A program made the position numbers and the translations under genes. A model generated the notes under the pieces. The model was not told the DNA's origin, did not search any database, and was given only the letters and a program-made list of their open reading frames with translations. Of a stretch of 64,000 nt of DNA, positions 1-9,700 are shown in pieces. Positions within the stretch are counted from its first letter, which is position 1. Each line of letters starts with the position of its first letter. Source of the stretch: Blastopirellula retiformator (GTDB lineage: Bacteria; Planctomycetota; Planctomycetia; Pirellulales; Pirellulaceae); NCBI RefSeq assembly GCF_007859755.1, contig NZ_SJPF01000001.1, forward strand, positions 496,001-560,000. The letters are read 5' to 3'.

Positions 1-896
1 CCCACGCCGTCAGCGCCCATCGCCGTGGCGGCCTCGGCGTCGTTGACGTTGTTGATGTTGGCCATCAATTCGATCGTTTGGGCGCAGGCGGTCAGCGAGG
101 GGAGATCGCGATTGGCGGCCAGTTGGTCCTTCAGGTCGAAGAACTCGCGCTCCAACTTGCGATAGGCGGACAGCTCTTCCGCTTCGGGATTGACGACGAT
201 GATCCCTTCGCTGCCGTTGACGACGATCGTGTCGCCCGTTTTGACCCGCGATGCAATGCCGGCGGCGCCGGAGACGGCCGGGATGCCGCGGCTGCGGGCA
301 ATGATCGCCGCATGGCTGGTTTGACTGCCGCGATCGGTGACGATGCCATGGACGTCGGCGTCTCCCAGGGCGACGGCCTGAGAGGGGAGCAGTTCGTCGG
401 CGACGACGATCAGCGGGCCATGCAGGCAACCGTCTCCACCATCAGCGTCATTGAGAACATCGGTGAGATAGGCGCTTAGGCGAACGATTACGTCGCGGAT
501 ATCGTTCAGGCGTTCCTGCAGGTAGGGATCCGCCATCCGGGAGAAGAGCTGGGTATAGTCGTCCAACAAACGATGGAGGGCGCCTTGGGCGGTCATCCGC
601 TCGTCGACGATCCAGTGACGGATTTTGTTGGTGAACGCGGGATCGCGAAGGATGGTGCGGTGGGCGGCGAAAATCGCCGCTTCGTCCATGCCGACCTGGC
701 TTTCGACCTTCGATTGCAGGGCGCTGAGGTCCGACGAGGTTTGGTCCCGGGCCGTTTCGTACCGGGCCAACTCTTGGGTGATTTCGTGAGGTTCCAGCTT
801 CGTCTTTTCAGGATTGACGAAAATCTCGAGAATGCAGTAGGCGGTGCCGACAGCGACTCCGGGGGAAACTGCGATCCCCTTGTGTAGGTCTGACAC
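1..896 (-). CDS. ptsI: Phosphoenolpyruvate-protein phosphotransferase (PTS enzyme I), 5' part
   Basis: Enzyme I takes phosphate from phosphoenolpyruvate and passes it to HPr in the cytoplasm. Read from a GTG at 896, the frame stays open to the window edge (about 298 residues). It opens with the typical HKGIAVSPGVAVG N-terminus, continues through the helical HPr-binding region, and reaches the phosphohistidine loop DRGSQTSHAAIIARSRGIPA followed by the swivelling-domain segment VNGSEGIIVVNPEA. The PEP-binding barrel lies outside the window. The GTG is chosen because the N-terminus aligns there and AGGGCGGA lies just upstream. No HPr gene is seen in the 266 bp before the next gene. Many planctomycetes have few sugar permeases, so a regulatory PTS is possible (inference). 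Confidence 0.93.
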   Translation of the reverse strand, partial: MSDLHKGIAVSPGVAVGTAYCILEIFVNPEKTKLEPHEITQELARYETARDQTSSDLSALQSKVESQVGMDEAAIFAAHRTILRDPAFTNKIRHWIVDERMTAQGALHRLLDDYTQLFSRMADPYLQERLNDIRDVIVRLSAYLTDVLNDADGGDGCLHGPLIVVADELLPSQAVALGDADVHGIVTDRGSQTSHAAIIARSRGIPAVSGAAGIASRVKTGDTIVVNGSEGIIVVNPEAEELSAYRKLEREFFDLKDQLAANRDLPSLTACAQTIELMANINNVNDAEAATAMGADGV

Positions 897-1070
897 GGTC
901 GAAAAGTCCGCCCTTAAGCTGGGTTTTGGAAGCGATTAGTCCACGCGAAATTATAGTGGAGATTCCGTCTGGAAATAGCCTCTGTCTACATTTTCCCGTC
1001 TGTTGACGCAAAGCGAATTGGGGTACAGTTGGCATAGTCGCGCCCTGCTAAACAGCGATCTTTAATCAGC

Positions 1071-1099
1071 TTGTGACGTTTTTTTGGGGTGGCTATACT
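1071..1099 (+). promoter_or_regulatory. Sigma-70-type promoter for the fatty-acid cassette
   Basis: TTGTGA (1071-1076) and TATACT (1094-1099) are separated by exactly 17 bp, matching 4/6 and 5/6 of the -35 and -10 consensus. The promoter lies about 60 bp upstream of the first dehydratase gene in the divergent gap with ptsI. Predicted from sequence only. Confidence 0.5.
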
Positions 1100-1162
1100 A
1101 GTGAGCTTTGACATACGGCCCTGGCCGTTTCTAAGAAATGGATAGGAATTTAGGACGCCGGC

Positions 1163-1639
1163 ATGCGATTCACCCTGATTGATCGAATTACCGATCTGGT
1201 TCCGGGCGAGCGAATTGTCGCGACCAAGTGCCTGTCCCTCGCCGAAGAGTATTTGCAAGATCACTTTCCGCTCTTTCCGGTTATGCCGGGCGTGTTGATG
1301 CTGGAAGCGATGACGCAAACCAGTGCGTGGTTGATTCGCGCGTCGGAGGATTTCATGCATAGCGTGGTAATCCTGCACGAAGCGCGTAACGTCAAGTACG
1401 CCGACTTCGTCGAACCTGGGGAAGTATTGACGGTGACGTCAGAGCTGGTCAAGCAAGAAGGACGCTTGACCACCTTCAAAGTCAAAGGAACCGTGGCAGG
1501 CAACCCGGCGGTCAGCGCCAAGCTGGTGCTGGATCGCTACAACCTCGGCGGCGACGAGAAAAGCTCGTCGGACCGACACGCCATCGTCAACTCAAGAGAA
1601 TTATTCGACCTACTGTACCCTGAAGCGAGCCGCGTTTAG
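1163..1639 (+). CDS. FabZ-like 3-hydroxyacyl-ACP dehydratase (hotdog fold)
   Basis: 158 residues, the usual FabZ length. The segment DHFPLFPVMPGVLMLEAMTQ carries the FabZ active-site pattern: His34 is the expected catalytic histidine and Glu48 the catalytic acid. Such enzymes dehydrate 3-hydroxyacyl-ACP in type II fatty acid or polyketide synthesis in the cytoplasm. It is the first gene of a four-gene same-strand cassette (dehydratase, carrier protein, dehydratase, ketosynthase) with gaps of about 70-100 bp. The C-terminal 30 residues are polar and extend beyond the core fold. A second, diverged dehydratase of the same cassette has its His and Glu at identical positions, suggesting duplication. 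The cassette, not a lone housekeeping fabZ, points to a dedicated product (inference). Confidence 0.85.
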   Translation: MRFTLIDRITDLVPGERIVATKCLSLAEEYLQDHFPLFPVMPGVLMLEAMTQTSAWLIRASEDFMHSVVILHEARNVKYADFVEPGEVLTVTSELVKQEGRLTTFKVKGTVAGNPAVSAKLVLDRYNLGGDEKSSSDRHAIVNSRELFDLLYPEASRV

Positions 1640-1738
1640 AGCGGGTCGCTTTCGGCTAGCCGCGGTGCGGCAAGCGCAGATTTCGCCCACTTGGGGCGAA
1701 AGCCTATTTCCTGACTAAGCTTTGGAGAACGCATTCAG

Positions 1739-2122
1739 ATGCCGACGGAACAAGAAGTCTTCGAGAAGGTTCGCGAGGCCTTGGTCGACGCCCTGGGAGT
1801 TGATGAAGAAGAAGTGACTCCGGAAGCGACGATGGTCGGCGACCTCGGCGCGGAATCGATCGACTTCCTCGATATCGTCTTCCGGCTGGAGAAAGCGTTC
1901 GAAATCGAAATTCCGCGAGCCGAGCTCTTCCCGGAAGATATCCTGACCAGCGCCGAATACGTCAACGACGGCAAGGTCACCCCGGCCGGTCTGGCCGAAC
2001 TGAAGGCCCGCATGCCGTTCGCCGACCTGTCGAAGTTCGAAGAGAACCCGCAAGTGTCGGAATTCGGCAACTTGCTGACGGTCAACGACATGTGCAAGTA
2101 TGTCGAAAGCAAGCTGGCTTAA
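1739..2122 (+). CDS. Acyl carrier protein, extended form
   Basis: 127 residues, longer than the usual 75-85 residue AcpP. DLGAESIDFLDIVF contains the 4'-phosphopantetheine attachment serine (Ser40), followed by the acidic recognition helix. The extra length is a loop and helix of about 40 residues between helices II and III, rich in charged residues and ending in a second helix (VNDMCKYVES) that resembles the normal ACP C-terminus. GGAG lies 14 bp upstream of the ATG. It sits between two FabZ-like dehydratases, so it is probably the dedicated carrier of this pathway and not the general AcpP. Confidence 0.88.
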   Translation: MPTEQEVFEKVREALVDALGVDEEEVTPEATMVGDLGAESIDFLDIVFRLEKAFEIEIPRAELFPEDILTSAEYVNDGKVTPAGLAELKARMPFADLSKFEENPQVSEFGNLLTVNDMCKYVESKLA

Positions 2123-2194
2123 TGAGTCGACGAACTTGGCGCTGATCGCGTTAAGCGGTCAGCGCCAAGTTTCGCCAGGAAGGGATTAGCTGGA

Positions 2195-2770
2195 ATGCGT
2201 TGGTTTTGGGTAGACAAGTTCGTCGAGTTCGAGAGCGGCACATCGGCCAAATCGGTCAAGCTGGTGTCGCTCGCGGAGGAGCATCTCCACGACCACTTCG
2301 TCGGCATTCCGGTCATGCCCCATTCGCTGGTGATTGAAGGAATCGCTCAGACTGGCGGTTTGCTGGTCGCAGAGCACTACGAATTTCGAGAACGGGTTGT
2401 GCTCGCGAAGGTGTCGAAGGCGATTTTTCACTTCGCCCCCGTCCCCGGCGATCAATTAACCTACTCGGTTCAAGCGCACGACATTCGGGAAGATGGCGCC
2501 TATATCTCGGCGACCAGTCATTGCGGCGATAAGTTGCATGGTGAAGTCGAGATGTTCTTCGCTCATCTGGACGAGCAGGATAACAATCGCGACTTGTTCG
2601 ACACGGTCGAATACCTGCAATTGCTGCGCATGCTGAAGATCTTCGAGGTCGGTAAGAAATCTGACGGAACGCCGATCGAGCCGCCGCAGTATATGCTGGA
2701 TGAGGAAGCGGCTCAGCTAAGTCAAAAAGAGCCGCGCTCGGTAGGCGATCGGGCCGATAATAGCATGTAG
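2195..2770 (+). CDS. Second FabZ/FabA-like dehydratase of the cassette
   Basis: 191 residues of the hotdog family. DHFVGIPVMPHSLVIEGIAQ keeps His34 and Glu48 at the same residue numbers as the first dehydratase, but the usual FP and PG dipeptides have changed to FV and PH, so specificity or activity may differ. A C-terminal tail of about 40 polar residues is additional. GGAAGGGA precedes the ATG. It could be a dehydratase of different chain length or an isomerase-type partner; sequence alone does not decide. Its position between the carrier protein and the ketosynthase places it in the same pathway. Confidence 0.8.
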   Translation: MRWFWVDKFVEFESGTSAKSVKLVSLAEEHLHDHFVGIPVMPHSLVIEGIAQTGGLLVAEHYEFRERVVLAKVSKAIFHFAPVPGDQLTYSVQAHDIREDGAYISATSHCGDKLHGEVEMFFAHLDEQDNNRDLFDTVEYLQLLRMLKIFEVGKKSDGTPIEPPQYMLDEEAAQLSQKEPRSVGDRADNSM

Positions 2771-2861
2771 AAGCGGACTTGCCCGATACCAACGTCGGCT
2801 TGTCGGCGCCCGATAACCGGCAAGGTTTGCTTTATTTCTCTTGTTTGGAGTTCCAGTCGTC

Positions 2862-4148
2862 ATGAGTCGGCGAGTCGTCATCACCGGTATCGGCATGATC
2901 AATCCGATGGGGCACGACGTCGAGACCGTCTGGTCCGGCCTGAAAGAGTCGCAGTCAGGCGTCGCCCGGACCACCGTCTTCGACGCTTCCAACTTCCCGA
3001 CCAAGATCTCGGCTGAGGTCAAGGAATGGAGCATCGACAAGTGCGGCGAAGACCCTTCTCGCTGGGATAGTATCGGCCGTCACACGCAATTTGCGATCGG
3101 CGCCGCCAAGCAAGCGGTTTCCAACTCCGGCGTGATGGATAGCATCGCCGATCCGACTCGCATGGGGGTCTATCTCGGCTGCGGCGAAGGAGACCAGGAC
3201 TTTTTCGCATTCACCAGCATGGTGACGGCGGCGATGTCCGGCAGCGGCGATTTCGACAAGGCCGAGTTCATCCGCAAAGGGCTCGACACGCTCAATCCCC
3301 GTCGTGAGCTGGAACAAGAGCCGAGCATGCCGAGCGCCCACCTGGCGTCGCTGTTCAACGCCCAAGGGCCCAACGCCAACTGCTTGACCGCGTGTGCCGC
3401 CAGCAGCCAAGCGATCGGCGAAGCGACCGAACTAATTCGCCGCGGCTCGGTCGACGTCATGTTGTCCGGCGGCGCCCACAGCATGATTCACCCCTTTGGC
3501 GTTACTGGGTTTAACCTGCTGACGGCGCTCTCGACCAGTAACGACGAACCGACCAAAGCGTCGCGTCCGTTTGATCGTCTCCGCGACGGCTTCGTGCTGG
3601 GCGAAGGTTCATCGATGGTTGTGCTGGAAGAACTGGAGCACGCCAAGAAGCGTGGCGCCCACATCTACGGCGAAGTGCTCGGTTACGGCACCACCGCCGA
3701 CGCGTTCCGCATTACCGACACGCATCCCGAAGGCCGCGGCGCTATTAGCTGCATGAAGATGGCGATGTCCGACGCCAAGGTCAACGTCGAGGACGTCGGC
3801 TACGTCAATGCGCACGGCACCAGCACCGAAGTGAACGACAAGGTCGAGTCGCTCGCCTGCCGTCAGGTGTTTGGCGACATGGCCGACAAGATTCCGGTCT
3901 CCAGCACCAAGAGCATGATGGGGCACCTGATCGCCGCCGCCGGCGTAACCGAAGCGATCGTCTGCCTGCTGGCGATTCGCGACGGCGTGCTGCCGCCGAC
4001 GATCAACTACGAAAACCCGGATCCGAACTGCGATCTGGACTACGTGCCGAACGTCGCCCGCGACGCCAAGATCGACGTCGCGCTGAACAACAGCTTCGGC
4101 TTTGGCGGGCAGAACATCACGCTCTGCCTGGGGCGGTTCAAGGCTTAG
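2862..4148 (+). CDS. Beta-ketoacyl-ACP synthase, FabF-type
   Basis: 428 residues from the ATG at 2862 (MSRRVVITG), chosen over an in-frame TTG at 2841 because TTGGAG sits 11 bp upstream and the family starts there. The condensing triad is visible: Cys178 in LTACAASSQ, His318 in NAHGTSTEVND and His355 in KSMMGHLIAAAG; the C-terminal NNSFGFGGQN motif is present. It condenses an acyl thioester with malonyl-ACP in the cytoplasm. The active-site context is TACAAS, not the usual DTACSS. A loop at about residues 130-157 is longer than in housekeeping FabF. It closes the cassette; no ketoreductase is encoded next to it, so reduction must come from elsewhere. It ends 9 bp from the convergent chemoreceptor gene. 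Confidence 0.92.
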   Translation: MSRRVVITGIGMINPMGHDVETVWSGLKESQSGVARTTVFDASNFPTKISAEVKEWSIDKCGEDPSRWDSIGRHTQFAIGAAKQAVSNSGVMDSIADPTRMGVYLGCGEGDQDFFAFTSMVTAAMSGSGDFDKAEFIRKGLDTLNPRRELEQEPSMPSAHLASLFNAQGPNANCLTACAASSQAIGEATELIRRGSVDVMLSGGAHSMIHPFGVTGFNLLTALSTSNDEPTKASRPFDRLRDGFVLGEGSSMVVLEELEHAKKRGAHIYGEVLGYGTTADAFRITDTHPEGRGAISCMKMAMSDAKVNVEDVGYVNAHGTSTEVNDKVESLACRQVFGDMADKIPVSSTKSMMGHLIAAAGVTEAIVCLLAIRDGVLPPTINYENPDPNCDLDYVPNVARDAKIDVALNNSFGFGGQNITLCLGRFKA

Positions 4149-4157
4149 TTCGCTGCT

Positions 4158-6557
4158 CTAAACTTCAAATCGCGCCACCGCCGCTCGCAGTTTGTCGGCG
4201 ATGTGCGAGAGTTCGACGCTGGTCGAATTGGCGGCGTCGGCATGCGATGCGGTCGTTTCGGCCGCCGAGGAGACGGCGACGATCTCGCTGACGATTTGTT
4301 CGCCGGCGACGTTTGTTTCTGAGATGCCGGCGGCGACCGTTTGGAGCGACGAAGTGGCTGTGCCGACGTTGGTCACAACGTGACGCGTGGTCACGTTTTG
4401 CTGCTCCACCGCCGAGGCGATCGACTGCGACATGGCGTCGAGTTCCGAGATCACGTTGGCGACGCGGGCAATCGACTCGATGGCGGCCCCGCTCGATTTT
4501 TGAATCCCCGCGATGCGGCGGCTGATGTCTTCGGTCGCGGCGGCGGTCTGCTTGGAAAGCTCTTTTACTTCTCCGGCGACAACGGCGAAGCCTTTGCCCG
4601 ATTCTCCAGCGCGAGCCGCTTCGATCGTGGCGTTCAGGGCCAACAGGTTGGTCTGTTCGGCGATATCCTGAATGGTGCTAATGAACGTGCCGATCTCGCT
4701 GGCCGCCAGACCAAGCTCGTCGATCGTGGTGCGGCTGTCGCCGGTCAACTGGCTGGCGGTGCGCGCCGAGCCCGACGTCTGTTCCGCATTTCTGGCGATC
4801 TCGGTGATGCAGGAGGACATCTCGTTCATGTTGATCGAAATGACCGAGAAACTGCTGGCGATTTCCTCGGTCAGGCGATTCATCGACTCGATCTGGGCCG
4901 AGATCTCTTCGGTCGCCGCCGTTGCGCTGGACGAACGATTCCGGGTGTCGTTGGCTTGGTCGGTCAAAAAACCGGCCGTCGCCGCCATGTTGCCGGATGC
5001 GCCGGTCAACTGTTCCGCCTCTTGGGCGAGTCCGGCGACAATCTCACGCAGGTTGGTTGATAGCTGATTGAACGCGGCGGCCAACTGGCCGATTTCGTCG
5101 TCGCGCTCAATGTCGAGCGTTCGCTTCAAGCTGCCTTGCGCCATCTGGGTGGCCAAGGTGGTCATCTGCGACAGCGGCTTGGTGATCGAGCGGGTTAGCA
5201 GCCAGGCGATCGCAAGGCCCAGTAGGATGGCGATTCCGCCGGCGATCGTTGCACAGCGCATTGCGAAGGCGGCCTGCGCAGCGGTTTGCGTTGCAGTATG
5301 AGTGGCTGAGGTTTCGGCGTTGAGGGCGATCTGGTCAACCAGCGGTTCGATCTTGTGAACCGCGGCGCGAAGCTGCCGCTCGAGGTCGGCCAGGCGCTCG
5401 TCCTCGGCAACCAAGGCGTCGAAGGTGTTCAAGTAGTGTTCGACCGATGCGCGAATATCGGTGACCGATTGGGGATCAACTTCCGATGCGTCAAAGGCGC
5501 TGAGAAATTCCTGGGCCGCTTCGTGCGTCTTGGCCGCATATTTTTCGTCCAGCCGCAGCAGGTAGTCTTTTTCCCGACGACGAATCATCAGCAACTTGGC
5601 CGAACCGCCAGAGACGTACCGTTTTCGCAGGTCTTGTTCCATTCGCTGGGTGACGACGCCCAGGGCGTCCGCTTCTCCTTGGCCGGCGATTCGCCGCTCG
5701 AGTGCGGCGACCACTTCGATCAGCAGCGCCATTTGCGACTTCTTCAAATCGGCCGAATAGCGATCGCTGTGCAGCGATTGCTTCACTTCTTCGATCGCTT
5801 TGATCAGCGACTTGTTGCTGCCGGCGTCGCCGTCGCGCCCCTCGGCGGCGAAGCGATGCAGGGCGGCGACTTGTAGGTATAACTCGTCCACCTCGTAGTT
5901 CTGGGCGAGTTCTTCCAGTTCGTGAACGACATCGCGGAAGTCTCCTTGCAGTCCCGAGTTGTGATCGAGCCCGCGGCGGGTCCAGCTTTCGGTAAGCGAT
6001 TGGAAGGCGGATTGGTATTCTGCGGCGGCGATGGTGATCGCCTGGGCGTCAGCGGCAGCCGTTTGATCGCCAATCGCATTCGCCAGTTGATCGAGCGCCT
6101 TCGCATCGTCCAGCAACTTCTGGCAACTGGCGGCATGTTTCTCGAGATACTTGCGATCGCGCCGCAGGAGAAAGTCTTTCTCGTTGCGGCGGCATTCGAG
6201 CATAGCGACGTTCGTCTTCTCGGCGAGCGATTGCAAGGCGATTTGGCCGGTCAACAGCGCGTCGTAGTTGGCGACGGTGCGACGATTCGACGCGTGATAG
6301 ATCGCCATGCCCACGCCCATGGCCAACAAAACGAAGGCGAAGGCTCCTCCTAGTTGATAGCCGATACGGACGCGACCGAGGGGATTCCAGAGAAAGCGAA
6401 CACGTCGATTCTGAGGGAGATTTGTCACCGTCAATTGCCCCGATGCGATTGGTGAAGCGACGCGGTCTGCCTGGATGGTTCGCAAACCTGTCTTTGGGAG
6501 GAAATTTATTCGCCCTAATAAAATAGGACGTTCTAGCCGGGTGTGGCGAAAATGCAT
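4158..6557 (-). CDS. Methyl-accepting chemotaxis protein with HBM-type sensor domain
   Basis: 799-residue chemoreceptor. A transmembrane helix at about residues 65-90 is followed by a long helical periplasmic region, a second transmembrane helix, a HAMP segment (ITKPLSQMT) and the signalling hairpin containing [18 protein letters not shown]. The periplasmic region contains two similar motifs, [16 protein letters not shown] and [16 protein letters not shown], which fit the two modules of helical bimodular (HBM) sensor domains known to bind organic acids. The start is supported by GGAG about 9 bp upstream of the ATG. The N-terminal cytoplasmic stretch before the first helix is unusually long (about 60 residues), so a later start is possible. 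It presumably signals to CheA/CheW encoded elsewhere. The ligand is not predictable here. Confidence 0.92.
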   Translation of the reverse strand: MHFRHTRLERPILLGRINFLPKTGLRTIQADRVASPIASGQLTVTNLPQNRRVRFLWNPLGRVRIGYQLGGAFAFVLLAMGVGMAIYHASNRRTVANYDALLTGQIALQSLAEKTNVAMLECRRNEKDFLLRRDRKYLEKHAASCQKLLDDAKALDQLANAIGDQTAAADAQAITIAAAEYQSAFQSLTESWTRRGLDHNSGLQGDFRDVVHELEELAQNYEVDELYLQVAALHRFAAEGRDGDAGSNKSLIKAIEEVKQSLHSDRYSADLKKSQMALLIEVVAALERRIAGQGEADALGVVTQRMEQDLRKRYVSGGSAKLLMIRRREKDYLLRLDEKYAAKTHEAAQEFLSAFDASEVDPQSVTDIRASVEHYLNTFDALVAEDERLADLERQLRAAVHKIEPLVDQIALNAETSATHTATQTAAQAAFAMRCATIAGGIAILLGLAIAWLLTRSITKPLSQMTTLATQMAQGSLKRTLDIERDDEIGQLAAAFNQLSTNLREIVAGLAQEAEQLTGASGNMAATAGFLTDQANDTRNRSSSATAATEEISAQIESMNRLTEEIASSFSVISINMNEMSSCITEIARNAEQTSGSARTASQLTGDSRTTIDELGLAASEIGTFISTIQDIAEQTNLLALNATIEAARAGESGKGFAVVAGEVKELSKQTAAATEDISRRIAGIQKSSGAAIESIARVANVISELDAMSQSIASAVEQQNVTTRHVVTNVGTATSSLQTVAAGISETNVAGEQIVSEIVAVSSAAETTASHADAANSTSVELSHIADKLRAAVARFEV

Positions 6558-6744
6558 CGTACGGTTCTCCGTATTTGGGCATGCGTGCGACTTCTCTAAT
6601 CGCTAGAAGCCGGAATTTCGGTCCATCCGTCCGTTTCGATTGCGCAAACTAGGCGAGAAATTGGCGGAGATGGACTATAATTACGAAGCTTTTTCTTGAT
6701 GCCCGCCATCTTGCCTGCCCCCACATTCTCTTACGATCTCGCTC

Positions 6745-9700
6745 ATGAAACGCATTTCGCTTCGCCTGATGTCGATCGGCCTGTTCTTGGTCGGATTTTT
6801 CGCCTCCTCTGTTTTCGCCGCCCCCAAGCCAATCAAGGCGTTGTTGGTGACCGGGGGTTGTTGTCATGACTACGACAGCCAGAAAAATCTGATCAAGAAG
6901 GGGCTCGAAGAGCGCGCGAATATCGAGGTGACGGTCGTCCACCAAGGGGGCTCGACCACCGATACGAAGATTCCGCTCTACCAGGGTCCAGACTGGGCCA
7001 AGGGCTATGACGTCATTTTGCATGACGAATGTTTCGCCGGCGTGAAGGATCCGGCCTGGACCGCCCGGGTGCTGAAGCCGCACCAGGAAGGCGTTCCCGG
7101 CGTAGTCATTCACTGTGCGATGCACTGCTATCGAGATGGAACCGACCAGTGGTTCAAGTTCTGCGGCGTTACCTCGCATCGACATGGCGCTCAATATGCC
7201 CATGAAGTGCTGAACGTCGATGGCGAGCACCCGATCATGGAAGACTTTGGCGCCGCGTGGGCGAACCCGAAAGGCGAGCTCTACCATATTGAAAAGCTCT
7301 GGCCGTCCGCGCACGCGTTAGGTGTCGCCAAGAACCAGGCGAGCGGCAAGCCCGAAACCTGCGTTTGGGTCAATCAATACGGCGATACCCGCGTTTTCGG
7401 TACGACCCTTGGTCACCACAACGAGACGGTCAGCGCCGACAAGTTCCTCGACATGCTGACTCGCGGAACGCTCTGGGCCTGCGACAAACTAAGCCCCGAA
7501 TATTTAAAGGATGAAGGGCCGAAGCTGGTTCAAGTCAGCATGGCCAAAGGGAAGCCGGCGACCGCTTCAAGCGAAGAGTCGGGCAAAGGCAACTTCAAAA
7601 AGCTGGCGGTCGATGGCGATCCTTCGACGCGTTGGTGTGCCGGCAATGGCAGCGCTCCGCAGTGGCTGACTGTTGACCTGGAAAAGCCGCAATCGATTGA
7701 CGGCTGCCAGATTCAATGGGAGTCAGACCAAACGATCTATCGCTACAAGGTCGACGTCTCTGCCGATCAGAAAACTTGGAAGACGGTCGTCGATCAATCG
7801 ACCAATGAAAAGAGTCGCAATCACGAGTATGAATTCGCGGCCGACGACGTCCGCTACGTTCGCGTGACCTATCTCGGCAGCAATACCGGCGGATGGGGAA
7901 GCATCCGCGAACTGGCGGTTTACGGCAACCAGTGGATGACCGTCGATCCTGAGGCTGCCGCCAAGCAAGCCGATGAGAAACTGCTGTCGAAGGTGAAAGT
8001 TCCGGAGGAGTTTGACGTGACGCTGTTTGCGTCGCCGCCGGCGGTCACCTATCCGGTGTATGTCGCCGCTGCACCCGACGGCGTCGTCTATGTTTCGGTC
8101 GACAAGAACGGCTCGCTCGATCGTAAGCCGACGCGTGGCGCCATCTACCGCTTGCGCGACATTGATGGCGACGGTCGGGCTGACGAATCGAAGCTGTTCG
8201 TTTCGGATGTCGACTCCCCCCGCGGCCTGGTGTGGGATCGCGATCGCTTATACGTGATGCACCCACCCCATCTGAGCGCCTTCATCGATCATGACGGCGA
8301 CGGCGTTTCCGATGAACAGAAAATTCTGGTCAAGAACATTGCGTTCGATTTCAAGGGACGCCCGGCCGACCATACGTCCAACGGCGTCACGCTGGGGATC
8401 GACGGTTGGCTCTACTTGGCGATTGGCGACTTTGGCTTTATGGAAGCGGAAGGCGCCGACGGAACCAAACTGCAGTTCCGCTACGGCGGCGTGTTGCGGG
8501 TTCGCCCCGATGGCAGCGGTCTGCAGGTTTACTCGCGCGGTACGCGAAACATTCTTGAGGTTGCGCTCGATCCGCGTTTGAGCGGTTTTACCCGGGACAA
8601 TACGAATGATGGCGGCGGCTGGGATATCCGGCTGCATCACTTCAGCGGCATCGAAAACCATGGCTATCCGCGGCTCTACATGAACTTCGGCGACGAGATC
8701 ATCCAGCCGTTGGCCGATTACGGCGGCGGCTCGGGCTGCGGGGCTTGCTACATCAGCGAGCCGGGGTTCCCAGGCGACTATGGCGATGCGATATACACCG
8801 CCGACTGGGGCCGCAGCATGATCTATCGTCATCTGCCGACCCCCAATGGCGCCACCTTCGCCGCTGACCAAGAGGAGTTTATCAAGCTTCCCCGCGTGAC
8901 CGATCTGGACGTTGACGCCCAGGGGAACATCTACGCGACTAGCTGGGAAGGCGCCACGTTTACCTACAACGGCGAGCATGTCGGCTCGATGATCCGCGTG
9001 ACGCCGAAGGGATACCAGGCGAAACCGGTTCCTGACTTTGCGAAAGCGACGTCGGCGGAATTGATTGACCTGATCGCCGATTCGGCCAGTCATCGAATTC
9101 GTCTGGCGGCGCAGCGCGAACTGCTGGCCCGCGAGGTGGATGACGCGTCGGTGTCGGCGTTGACGCAATTGATGGAGAACAGGTCGGCGCCGCTCGATAA
9201 TCGAATCGCCGCGATCTACACGCTAAAGCAATGGCTCGGCGTGAAGAGTCACCAGGCTCTGGCTGCGGCAGCCGCCGATGAAAGCATTCAGGCCTTCGCG
9301 ATTCGCGCGCTGGCCGATCGCTGGGATCAGGAAGAGCAGGTTCCGGCTGAACTGCTATTGTCTGGCTTGAAGTCGAGCGACGCTCGCACGCAACTGGAAT
9401 CAGTCGTCGCGCTCACCCGACTGGGAGACGTCGCCAACGCTGCCGCCATCGCCGAACTGCTCGACAGCAGTGATCCGGTGATCGCCCACACCGCGGTGCA
9501 GTCGTTGGTGGTGTTGGAAGCGGCCGATGCGGCTTTGGCCGTGATCGACGATCCGAAGGCGTCGCCGGCGAAGCGGACTGGCGCCATTCAAGTTGTGCAG
9601 TCGCTGCACGATGCGGGGGTCGTCACCGCCCTCATCGAACGTTTGAAGAAAGATCACGACGCCGCGCGGCGTCGTGATCTGCTGATCGCGTTGGCGCGAC

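Noticed and set aside
8248-9168. 306-codon minus-strand ORF inside the ThuA/PVC gene
   Set aside because: Mirror of a well-supported exported protein; composition is that of an antisense frame in GC-rich DNA.
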